From: Actinoplanes sandaracinus
GTDB taxonomy: Bacteria; Actinomycetota; Actinomycetes; Mycobacteriales; Micromonosporaceae
Reading direction: 5' to 3'
Length of the DNA: 64,000 bases
Assembly (NCBI RefSeq): GCF_030009775.1
Contig: NZ_JASCTH010000018.1
Location: forward strand, 62,001 to 126,000
Position numbers and translations under genes: made by a program. This document shows, piece after piece, positions 26,526 to 33,846 of the stretch. Each line of letters opens with the position of its first letter. Within the stretch, counting starts at the first letter, position 1. Under the pieces are notes generated by a model. That model was not told the DNA's origin. It searched no databases and saw only the letters and a program-made list of their open reading frames with translations.

Positions 26526-27469
26526 CACCCACCGACGATCTGTACGTGCTCTATCGAGGGCCGCTCGCGAGCTGCAACTACGACTGCCCGTACTGCCCGT
26601 TCGCGAAGCGGGTCGACCCGCCGGAGCTGCTGCGCGCCGACCGGGCCGACCTCGAACGGTTCGCCGGCTGGGTGGAGGCCACCACCGACCGCCGGCTGTC
26701 GGTGCTGTTCACCCCGTGGGGCGAAGGGCTGACCCGCTCCTGGTACAGGGACACGATCGTCCGCCTGTCTCACCTGCCGCACGTGGCGCGGGTCGCGATC
26801 CAGACCAACCTGGCCGCCCGCACCGGCTGGCTCGCCGAGGCGAACCCGCGGGTCGCGGCGTTGTGGGCGACCTACCATCCGGGTCAGGTGCGGCGCGAGA
26901 CGTTCCTCGACCGCTGCCGTGACCTTCTCGCGCGGGGCGTCCGCTTCTCGGTGGGAGTCGTCGGGCTGCCCGAGCACCACGACGAGGCCGTGGCGTTGCG
27001 GGCCGCCCTTCCGCCCGCGGTCTACCTGTGGGTCAACGCCGCCGACGGCCACGTCTACACCGGGGAGGAGGAGCGCCGCTGGACCGCCCTGGACCCGCGG
27101 TTCGGCGACAGCGTCCGCCCGCACGCGTCGCTCGGCCTGCCGTGTCACGCCGGGGAGACCGCCATCTCGGTCCTCGGGGACGGCACGGTGCGCCGCTGCC
27201 ATTTCATCCCGGCCCCGATCGGCAACCTCTACGACGGGACCTGGCGGGCGGCTCTGCGTCCGCGGGCCTGCACCAACTCCCTCTGCGACTGCCATATCGG
27301 CTATGTGCATCTGAAGTCGCTGCGCCTCCGCGACGTCTACGCCGACGGTCTCCTCGAACGCATTCCCGTCGCGTGGCCCCTCCCTTCATCCGCACTTCCA
27401 CTCCCGATCGTGGCGGCGCGCTGTCCGGGTGCGCATCCCCCACCACCGGCCCGGAGCCGGCCGGCATGA
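26522..27469 (+). CDS. STM4011 family radical SAM protein
   Basis: ATG at 26522 overlaps the STM4012 stop as ATGA. The 315-aa protein has CNYDCPYC (Cys18, Cys22, Cys25), the partial-TIM-barrel segments LSVLFTPWGEGLTR and AIQTNLAARTGWL, and a Cys-rich C-terminal region (LPCHAGETAI; VRRCHFIP; CTNSLCDCHIGYVHL). That region could hold an auxiliary cluster like SPASM-type maturases. The last ~35 residues are Pro/Ala/Arg-rich and do not look like the family; the original stop may have been lost. It is the last of the five coupled genes; a phosphotransferase gene follows after 31 bp. Confidence 0.92.
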   Translation: MTPTDDLYVLYRGPLASCNYDCPYCPFAKRVDPPELLRADRADLERFAGWVEATTDRRLSVLFTPWGEGLTRSWYRDTIVRLSHLPHVARVAIQTNLAARTGWLAEANPRVAALWATYHPGQVRRETFLDRCRDLLARGVRFSVGVVGLPEHHDEAVALRAALPPAVYLWVNAADGHVYTGEEERRWTALDPRFGDSVRPHASLGLPCHAGETAISVLGDGTVRRCHFIPAPIGNLYDGTWRAALRPRACTNSLCDCHIGYVHLKSLRLRDVYADGLLERIPVAWPLPSSALPLPIVAARCPGAHPPPPARSRPA

Positions 27470-27500
27470 CCGCGGGCTCCGGCGGAGAAGGGACCATCGG

Positions 27501-28406
27501 ATGATCAAGGTGCCGGAAGAGTTCGCGCGGTGGCGCACCCGGGTCGACGGGGAAGCCGGCCGGGAATGGTTGCGGTCGCTTCCCGCGCTGGTGGAGCGGC
27601 TGGCCGCGCGATGGGACCTCACCGTCGACGACGCCGAACCGCTGCACGGTGGACTCGGGCTGGTGGTGCTGGCCCGTCGCGAGGGGCAACGACTGGCGCT
27701 GAAGCTGAGCCGCCCGGGCGGGCCCGTCACGGACGAGGTCGCGGCATTGCGGGCGTGGGACGGCCGCGGGGCGGTGCACCTGCTGGACGCCGAGCCGGAG
27801 GCGGGCGCGCTGCTGCTGGAACGGCTCGACCACACCCGGTCGCTACGCGTGCTGCCCCTGTGGGAGGCCGCGGAGATCGCCGGTGCTCTGATCCGTACGC
27901 TCGCCGTAGCCCCTCCCGCGGGGCTGCGCACCCTGACCGAGATCGCCGCCGGGACAGCGGACCACCTGACCCGGCGCCAGCAGGCTCTCGGCGACCCGGT
28001 TCCGGCACGGTGGATGCGAATGGCCCTGCGGTACGCGAGTGAGCTCCCGTCAGCCGGCGACCAGGCGCTGGTGCACGCCGACCTGCACTACGGCAACGTG
28101 CTGGCCGGGACACGGCAGCCGTGGCTCGCCACCGATCCTCGCGCTGTCCAGGGCGTTGCCGAGTATTCGGTGCCTGAACTGATGTGGACCCGTGCCGACG
28201 AGATGCACACGCACGCCGACGTGCGCCGCCTGCTCGACCTCATCGTCGCGGCCGCGGAACTGGATGCCGGACTCGCGTACGGCTGGGTCGTCACCCGCTG
28301 CGTCGATTACTGGCTGTGGGGCCTCGAACGCGGACTCACCGTCGACCCGGCCCGTTGCGAGGCAATCCTCGGCGCCCTGATCCCCGGATCACGGTGGGCG
28401 CGCTGA
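27501..28406 (+). CDS. Aminoglycoside/hydroxyurea phosphotransferase-like kinase, APH(6) type
   Basis: The 301-aa protein has an aminoglycoside-6-phosphotransferase-like fold: LALKLSRPGGPVTDEVAALR (ATP Lys and partner Glu), HADLHYGNVL (catalytic Asp at ~194) and TDPRAVQG (metal Asp212). The N-terminal FARWRTRVDGEAGREWL is typical of the APH(6)/streptomycin-kinase group. It may inactivate streptomycin-like compounds or hydroxyurea, or phosphorylate an unrelated small molecule. GGAGAAGGGA lies just before the ATG. Only 31 bp separate it from the STM4011 gene, so it may be read through from that operon; a functional link is speculative. Confidence 0.85.
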   Translation: MIKVPEEFARWRTRVDGEAGREWLRSLPALVERLAARWDLTVDDAEPLHGGLGLVVLARREGQRLALKLSRPGGPVTDEVAALRAWDGRGAVHLLDAEPEAGALLLERLDHTRSLRVLPLWEAAEIAGALIRTLAVAPPAGLRTLTEIAAGTADHLTRRQQALGDPVPARWMRMALRYASELPSAGDQALVHADLHYGNVLAGTRQPWLATDPRAVQGVAEYSVPELMWTRADEMHTHADVRRLLDLIVAAAELDAGLAYGWVVTRCVDYWLWGLERGLTVDPARCEAILGALIPGSRWAR

Positions 28407-28478
28407 CCGCGCTGGTGTGGTGATCTCCCACCCGATCGGTCATCGGTGCGGACGCGATCGTCCTGATCCGCGGTTGGG

Positions 28479-28523
28479 AAGGGTGTTGATGTCCGTCGTC
28501 ACCGACTGATCATCGACACCCTT
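28479..28523. terminator. Inverted repeat between convergent genes
   Basis: Arms AAGGGTGTTGATG (28479-28491) and CATCGACACCCTT (28511-28523) pair at 12 of 13 positions around a 19-base loop. It lies between the phosphotransferase stop (28406) and the convergent secreted-protein stop (28619), the expected place for a bidirectional terminator. The loop is rather long for one. Confidence 0.5.
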
Positions 28524-28618
28524 CACCTTTGACGCCGACCGCCCACCGGGCATCGCAGTCGACGCGTGTACAGCCGTTGTGCACCTCGAGTGGCTGAGCA
28601 GTTACGGGAATACTCGTC

Positions 28619-29296
28619 TCAGCTCGGGATGACCGGCCGGCCGTACGGGTCGAGCGGGTAGGTGGCTCCGCCGCCCGCCGGGTAGACGCGGTGGCAGCCG
28701 CGTAGCCCCGGGTACCGGGCGTACCCGGGAGGACAGGGCGCGAGCCTCGGCCGGGCCGGTTGCATGTACGGGGAGACGGGCCGCGGCGGATAGGCGGGCC
28801 GGGCCGCCGGGTAGTAGGGCTCCACCTGGTTGGGGTAGTAGCCCGGGTAGACCGGTCGTGGCTGGACGGGCTGCGTCTGCTGATAGACCGGCGGGGCGGG
28901 CTGAGCGGGCGGGGCGGGCTGAGCGGGCGGGGCGGGCTGAGCGGGCGGGGCCGGCCTGCCGAGGGTGCCCGACTGCGGCGGAGCCGGTTGTCCGAGGGTG
29001 CCCGGTTGCCGCTGGACGGGCGCCGGCTCGGCTGGAGGCGCGGGCGGGTTGTTCTCGGTCTCCAACTTTTGGCCCAGATAGTCGAGAGGCGCGTTGCCGA
29101 CGTTGGTGGCCAGCTCGTTCCCCTCCTTCAATACCTTGACACCTTTCGATGTAGTGTCCACGGCTTGCTTGCAGGCTTGGCCCAGAAGGCCGCCACCGCA
29201 GGGGCCAGCGGGTGTCGCGGCAGCCGGCCCCGCTCCGATCGCCGCGCCCGCGAGGAGGCCGATTCCGGCCGCCAACGCCCGGGTCAACGTGTTCAT
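28619..29296 (-). CDS. Secreted proline-rich protein
   Basis: The 225-aa protein starts MNTLTRALAAGIGLLAGAAI, a signal peptide cut near the AAATPA site. The mature N-terminus has two cysteines (GPCGGGLLGQACKQAV). A PPAQPA repeat region follows, encoded by an 18-bp tandem array at about 28890-28954. The tail is Pro/Tyr-rich (PVYPGYYPNQVEPYYPAARP) with a second Cys pair. No enzymatic domain is visible. It is likely a cell-wall or extracellular structural protein of unknown role. An upstream in-frame start (29368) would put extra residues before the signal peptide and is rejected. Confidence 0.7.
   Translation of the reverse strand: MNTLTRALAAGIGLLAGAAIGAGPAAATPAGPCGGGLLGQACKQAVDTTSKGVKVLKEGNELATNVGNAPLDYLGQKLETENNPPAPPAEPAPVQRQPGTLGQPAPPQSGTLGRPAPPAQPAPPAQPAPPAQPAPPVYQQTQPVQPRPVYPGYYPNQVEPYYPAARPAYPPRPVSPYMQPARPRLAPCPPGYARYPGLRGCHRVYPAGGGATYPLDPYGRPVIPS
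28890..28954 (-). repeat. 18-bp tandem repeat encoding PPAQPA
   Basis: About three and a half near-perfect 18-bp units (GGGCGGGGCGGGCTGAGC on the plus strand) lie inside the secreted protein gene and keep its frame. Units are almost identical, suggesting recent expansion or ongoing length variation. Confidence 0.8.
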
Positions 29297-29681
29297 GGTG
29301 GTCCGCCTTTCGGGGTGGGTAGTTCCTCCGGATGGCAGTCCACCACCTGTTTTCGGGCGTCGTTTCACATTCGGTGAGGGGTCGGCCGTTCAGCCATGCT
29401 GGGATCGGCTGAACGGGTTGCCACCAGGGGGCCAGGCCGTGGGCCCGCGACCGGGCCCGACACACTCAAGCGGCTCATCTCCGGAGCGGGGCCGTCGGCC
29501 ACGACGAAGCGGATCCCCTTCGAGACGCCGCGGTCGGCGAGGCGATGCGCGACGGCGACGGCCGGCTGACGCCCCCTACCACCCGCCGGCGAGATCGGAC
29601 GGGTATCGAGGTTACCGGGCCATACCCGTCGCCGGGCGTGCCTCTCCGCCCGCAACGGGGAACACCCACGGAGAACGCGGG
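29297..29681. other. 385-bp stretch without a convincing gene
   Basis: No supported CDS is present. On the minus strand a short open reading (about 29370-29570) contains VADRGVSKGIRFVVADGPAP-like coding-style sequence without a plausible complete gene. It could be the relic of a lost gene. The left end holds the leader of the secreted protein gene. Confidence 0.4.
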
Positions 29682-30839
29682 TCAGGTCTGGACCAGCGGC
29701 CGGTATTCGTCGCCGGTGAGGCCGAAGGTCCAGGCCACGCCCTCGCGGGCGGTACGGGTCCGTGGTGGGACGCGCAGCCAGTAGACGCGGCTGGTGCCGT
29801 CGGGCTCCGGCGTGGAGTTGACCACCTCGACCATGACCAGAGGCTCGTCGCCGGGAAGGTCGAGCCACCACAGGGTGCCTGTCTCGTCGGAGCCCATGTC
29901 GCGGGCGCCGGCCTCGCGCAGATAGCGCTCGTAGCCGAAGTGCTCCAGCATCACGCGACGGATCTCGGCGTTCTCCTCCCGGCGGATGCGGTCCACCGTC
30001 AGAGCCGGCAACTCGGCGGCCAGCGAGACCGGGATGGGCATGCCGCGCCAGGCCCACAGGCCGTAGCCGTCGGGGAACTCCATGGCCGCGCCCTCACCGC
30101 GGTGCAGACGGCCGACGTTGTCACGGGCCAGCGACACCGGACGGTCGGTCAGCACGGCGGCCCGCTCGTTCGCCCACCACCAGCCGGCGTGCCGGGCCAC
30201 CTCGGCGAGGCCGGTCAGGCCGGCTGTCAGCCCGGCGCCCGGGCAGAGACGGTCGGCGGCCTCGAAGGTGGACAGCCAGGTGCCGTCATGCTGGCCGTAG
30301 ATGGCGTCGAGCACCGGCACGCGCACCGCGCGGCCGTCGTCGCCCGGGAAGTCGGTGGCCAGGTCTTCGCCGAGCCGCAGGCGCAACCGGGCGGCGAGCT
30401 GGTCCATCACCAGCACCCACGAGCGGCGGCCGGCGGCGGCGGTGAGCTGGGCCCAGCCGTCGGCGCCGAGGATCTCCACGGCCGCCTTACGAGCGGCCGC
30501 CCACGGCTCGGTGCGCACCTGGCGGCGCAGCGACCGGCCGGCGGTCTCACCCGGGAGCCGGCCTTGGCCGCGCAGCTCGGCGTGCACCTCGACGAACCAG
30601 GCCGGGGCGTCCGGGCCGGGCGCGGCGGCTCCGGACAGCAGCGCCACGGCCGCCGCGCCGGCGCGGGGCGAGCCGAACCAGTAGATCCGCTCGGGCGCCG
30701 GGGCTCCGGCCAGCCGGTATGCCTCTCGCACCCCCGCCTCGGCGGCCGGGCGATCGGCGGCGCCGGTCTCGACCGCGGCGGCCAGCCACTGGTCCTCGAC
30801 GGCCGCGGCCATCGCCTCCTGAGCGTGACTCAGCTTCAT
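29682..30839 (-). CDS. DUF6745 domain protein
   Basis: The 385-aa protein starts MKLSHAQEAMAAAVEDQWLA; an in-frame start at 30872 adds 11 residues and is less likely. The C-terminal half contains FGYERYLREAGARDMGSDET, LVMVEVVNSTPEPDGTSRVY and TAREGVAWTFGL, hallmarks of DUF6745. No catalytic motif or membrane segment is seen. The family is widespread in actinomycetes and commonly paired with a ~100-residue partner of the type encoded just upstream (31072-31389). The pair may form one functional unit. Function is unknown. Confidence 0.75.
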   Translation of the reverse strand: MKLSHAQEAMAAAVEDQWLAAAVETGAADRPAAEAGVREAYRLAGAPAPERIYWFGSPRAGAAAVALLSGAAAPGPDAPAWFVEVHAELRGQGRLPGETAGRSLRRQVRTEPWAAARKAAVEILGADGWAQLTAAAGRRSWVLVMDQLAARLRLRLGEDLATDFPGDDGRAVRVPVLDAIYGQHDGTWLSTFEAADRLCPGAGLTAGLTGLAEVARHAGWWWANERAAVLTDRPVSLARDNVGRLHRGEGAAMEFPDGYGLWAWRGMPIPVSLAAELPALTVDRIRREENAEIRRVMLEHFGYERYLREAGARDMGSDETGTLWWLDLPGDEPLVMVEVVNSTPEPDGTSRVYWLRVPPRTRTAREGVAWTFGLTGDEYRPLVQT

Positions 30840-31009
30840 TTCCCACTCCCCCACAGTCCGCGTTCGGCTCACTCATGACCGGCTCGACAACGAGCCGCCG
30901 ACATCCCACCCGCGCCCACACCACACACCGCCGGCGCGATGACGAACGGCCGTAACCCACTCCGCGACCCCGCTCGGTCGCCGTCACCTCGATGACGGAC
31001 GGCGGAACT

Positions 31010-31097
31010 GTCAGTCCGCGACCGCGCGGAAGGCGCGGCATGGCTCGGCCGGCGCCGGCGCATTACGTCCGTCAGTCCGCGACCGCGCGGAAGGCGC
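31010..31097 (-). repeat. 27-bp direct repeat copying a gene 3' end
   Basis: Bases 31010-31036 are identical to 31071-31097 (27 of 27), at a spacing of 61 bp. The right copy is the last codons (FRAVAD and TGA) of the gene at 31072-31389; the left copy lies downstream of it in the spacer. The bases between the copies are unrelated. Confidence 0.85.
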
Positions 31098-31389
31098 CCG
31101 GGATGTACTCCCGCTGGCGGATCACCCGATAGTGACCGGACGGCAGCGAGATCGGCCCGTGCTCCTCGTGAGTCACCCGGCCGTGCCCTGGCACGTCGAG
31201 GAACATCCGCTCCGGATCGTCGAGGTCGGCGATCAGCCGCAACCCCGGCCCGCCGACGACGTGGGCGTGACCGGTCGCCTCGCCGCGCGCCAGCACCATC
31301 CGCCCGCGCCGGTCGCGGGGAACCGGCGCGCACGCCGGCACCTCGGCCTGCGCCACCGGAATGATCAGCACGTCGCCCTGCCGGTACAT
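31072..31389 (-). CDS. Conserved small protein of the DUF6745 partner type
   Basis: The 105-aa protein starts MYRQGDVLIIPVAQAEVP and contains VLARGEATGHAHVV, FLDVPGHGRVTHEEHGPISL and HYRVIRQREYIPG. It is all-beta in appearance. Proteins of this pattern are regularly encoded next to DUF6745 proteins, as here (same strand, upstream). The ATG at 31389 begins the conserved block; a longer frame to 31449 does not fit. No activity is known. Its 3' end is duplicated in the downstream spacer. Confidence 0.75.
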   Translation of the reverse strand: MYRQGDVLIIPVAQAEVPACAPVPRDRRGRMVLARGEATGHAHVVGGPGLRLIADLDDPERMFLDVPGHGRVTHEEHGPISLPSGHYRVIRQREYIPGAFRAVAD

Positions 31390-31481
31390 CGGACCTCCCG
31401 AAGAGTTCGACCCTGTCGCGCCCCGGACGCTACCGACGGGGTATGACACTTTCGGCCGACCCTCGCCCGACCTGGGCGAAA

Positions 31482-31610
31482 GCCGTCAGCCGGCGGCCCG
31501 GGAGAAAGCACGCCAGGCCAAAGCCGGGCGAAGCCGTCAGCCGGCGGCCCGGGAGAAAGCACGCCGGGCCAGAGCCGGGCGAAGCCGTCAGCCGGCGGCC
31601 CGGGGCGAGA
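31482..31610 (-). repeat. 51-bp tandem repeat copying the response-regulator 3' end
   Basis: Units begin GCCGTCAGCCGGCGGCCCGG at 31482, 31533 and 31584, a period of exactly 51 bp. The third (rightmost) unit contains the last codons and stop of the response-regulator gene. The other two are downstream copies differing at only a few bases. Each unit carries the stop trinucleotide. Confidence 0.88.
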
Positions 31611-32253
31611 CCAGGCCGGACTCGTAGGCGATGACCACCAGTTGCGCGCGGTCCCGGGCGTGCAGCTTGGTCATCGCGCGGTTGATGTGGGTCTTGGCGG
31701 TCACCGGGCTGATCACCATGCGGGCGGCGATCTGATCGTTGGCCAGGCCCCGCGCGGCCAGGACGACCGCCTCCCGCTCCCGGTTCGTCAGCTGGCTCAG
31801 GACGGCGGCGGTGTCCGCGGGCGGCGGCTGGGTGACGTACCGGTCGATCAGTTTGCGGGTGATCGAAGGCGCGAGCAGCGCGTCTCCGCGCGCGGCGACC
31901 CGGACGGCGTGCAGGAAGTCCTCCGGCTCGATGTCCTTGACGAGGTAGCCGGCCGCTCCGGCGCGCAGCGCGTCGAAGACGTACTCGTCGAAGCCGTAGT
32001 TGGTCAGGATCACCACGTGCACCCCGGCCAGGGCCGGGTCCGCGGCGATACGGCGGGTCGCCTCGATGCCGTCGACCAGCGGCATCTGGACGTCGAGCAG
32101 CGCGAGGTCGGGTAGGTGCCGCCGGGCCAGGTCGACGGCCTCGCCGCCGTCGGCGGCCTCGGCCACCACCTCGATGTCGTCCTCGGCGTCGAGCAGGGCG
32201 CGGAACCCGCTGCGGATGAGCGGCTGGTCGTCGGCGAGCAGGACACGGATCAC
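31588..32253 (-). CDS. LuxR/NarL-family response regulator
   Basis: The 221-aa protein has a receiver domain (VLLADDQPLIRSGFRALLDA; phospho-Asp in LALLDVQMPLVDG; Lys in GYLVKDIEP) and a C-terminal LuxR HTH (LTNREREAVVLAARGLANDQ). The start is GTG at 32253, overlapping the kinase stop as GTGA. It should be phosphorylated by the kinase encoded upstream. No dedicated output gene is adjacent on this strand, so its regulon is unknown. The gene end lies inside a 51-bp tandem array. Confidence 0.94.
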   Translation of the reverse strand: MIRVLLADDQPLIRSGFRALLDAEDDIEVVAEAADGGEAVDLARRHLPDLALLDVQMPLVDGIEATRRIAADPALAGVHVVILTNYGFDEYVFDALRAGAAGYLVKDIEPEDFLHAVRVAARGDALLAPSITRKLIDRYVTQPPPADTAAVLSQLTNREREAVVLAARGLANDQIAARMVISPVTAKTHINRAMTKLHARDRAQLVVIAYESGLVSPRAAG

Positions 32254-33356
32254 GGCACCCGCTCCACGGGCAGTTCCGCCTCGACGGTGAAGCCACCCTC
32301 GTCACGCGCCGACGCGCGCAGCCGCCCGCCGAGGGCCGTCACCCGTTCCCGCATGCCGAGCAGGCCGACGCCGGGCACCGGCTGCGACTCGGGAGTGGCC
32401 CGGCCGTCGTCGTCGACCCGCACGGCGACCGCGCCGGGGCGGTAGTCGATCCGGACCGACGCGGTCGCGGCCGCCGCGTGCCGGGCGACGTTGGTCAGTG
32501 ACTCCTGCACGATCCGGTAGGCGGTGCGGTCCACGGTCGCGGGCACGCCGGCCCGGTCGCCCTCGATCGTGCACGTCGCGTCCAGCCCGGCCGCCCGGGC
32601 CCGCTGCACCAGATCGGGGATCTGCGCTATCCCGTACCCCGGTGTCTTGTCGTCGTCGCGCAGTGCCTCCAGCGTCGCCCGCAGCTCCCGGGCCGCTTCG
32701 CGGCCGGCGTCGCGGATCGCCAGGAGCACGTCCGGCACCGGTTCACCCTTCTTCCGAGCGAGGTGTACGGCCACCTCGGCCTGCACCTTGATCACCGAGA
32801 TCTGGTGGGTCAGTGAGTCGTGCAGTTCCCGGGCGATGTGCAGGCGCTCCTCGTCGGCGCGGCGCAGGGCGCTCTCCTCCCGGGTGCGCTCGGCCTCGTC
32901 GGCCCGGCGCTCGGCCTGGCGCAACGCCTCGCCCGCCGCGCCCGCGGCGATCAGCCAGGCCAGTTCCAGGACGCTCCGGGACCGCTGGAACACGTCGTCG
33001 AAGCCGGCGAGCATCGCGGTGAGCGGCAGGGCCACCAGCATGGCGACGCTGGTCGCCACGGTCGCGGCGAGGCGCCCGGCACGGACCGCCGCGTAGACCG
33101 CGACCAGGTAGGCGACGGCGAACACCGGGAAGCCGGCGGCCTGGTAGCCGACCGCACAGACTCCGGTGACGATCAGGACGGCGACCGGAGCGATCCGGCG
33201 TACGGCCAGAGCCAGCCCACCGGCGGCCAGCAGCGCGTAGCCGAGCGCCTCGGGCCCCGCGCCGGAACGCTCCCCGGAAAGCCCGTTCACCAGCAGGATC
33301 GCCGCCACGCCGACGGCGATCGCCCCGTCCCGCAGATCGATCCGTCCACCACTCAT
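32250..33356 (-). CDS. Sensor histidine kinase, HisKA_3 type
   Basis: The 368-aa protein has about four to five N-terminal membrane segments (residues ~10-140, e.g. DGAIAVGVAAILLVNGLS). These are followed by the DHp motif HIARELHDSLTHQISVIKVQ (phospho-His) and a HATPase_c (TAYRIVQESLTNVARHA; GVGLLGMRERVTALGG). The large membrane region and no extracellular loop domain suggest sensing within the membrane. It forms an operon with the response regulator by a 4-bp overlap. The pair is the standard actinomycete NarL-type two-component system. Confidence 0.94.
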   Translation of the reverse strand: MSGGRIDLRDGAIAVGVAAILLVNGLSGERSGAGPEALGYALLAAGGLALAVRRIAPVAVLIVTGVCAVGYQAAGFPVFAVAYLVAVYAAVRAGRLAATVATSVAMLVALPLTAMLAGFDDVFQRSRSVLELAWLIAAGAAGEALRQAERRADEAERTREESALRRADEERLHIARELHDSLTHQISVIKVQAEVAVHLARKKGEPVPDVLLAIRDAGREAARELRATLEALRDDDKTPGYGIAQIPDLVQRARAAGLDATCTIEGDRAGVPATVDRTAYRIVQESLTNVARHAAAATASVRIDYRPGAVAVRVDDDGRATPESQPVPGVGLLGMRERVTALGGRLRASARDEGGFTVEAELPVERVP

Positions 33357-33549
33357 GCGGGCACCCTAACGCCGACGGCGGCCGCGGCGAGTCGTGCGGA
33401 TGTGGGCGTGCGCGTCTACCACGGACGCGGTAGACGCGGTGTTCCTGCCACGCCCGCGGCAGTGTCAGGTGTCCACGCCTGTACGACGCGGCCGGGCCGG
33501 TGCGGCAGACACGATCGGTCCACAACAATCCGAACAACCGGAGGAAATC

Positions 33550-33846
33550 GTGTCCACCTTCACCCCTGAACGTCTCATCGGCGCCGTGGCCGCGCTGGCG
33601 GCCCTGGCCGGAGTGATCGCCGGCGTCCTGGCACTGACCCGCCCCGCCCGGCGGCGGCCGATGATCGCCCTGGTGACGGGTGTGTTCGGCATCGTGGTCG
33701 GCGGGCTGGTGGTGGTGACCGCCGACGGTGGTCCCGGCACCGGCAACGGCATCGTCGGCGGGTGGGCGGCCGTCGTGCTCGGTCTGATCGCCACCGCCAT
33801 GGGAGGCCTCACGATGTCGCGCCCCGGCCGGCTCACCCGACGTTGA
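33550..33846 (+). CDS. Small three-helix membrane protein
   Basis: The 98-aa protein starts at GTG 33550, six bases after GGAGG. It has three hydrophobic segments: LIGAVAALAALAGVIAGVLA, MIALVTGVFGIVVGGLVVV and IVGGWAAVVLGLIATAMGG. DUF6223-like small integral proteins of actinomycetes have this layout, but the match is not certain. It diverges from the histidine kinase gene and its 3' end overlaps the convergent Ser/Thr kinase gene by 14 bp. Confidence 0.7.
   Translation: MSTFTPERLIGAVAALAALAGVIAGVLALTRPARRRPMIALVTGVFGIVVGGLVVVTADGGPGTGNGIVGGWAAVVLGLIATAMGGLTMSRPGRLTRR

Noticed and set aside
28890..28954. 18-bp repeats considered as a regulatory repeat
   Set aside because: They are in frame and encode PPAQPA inside a secreted protein with a signal peptide.
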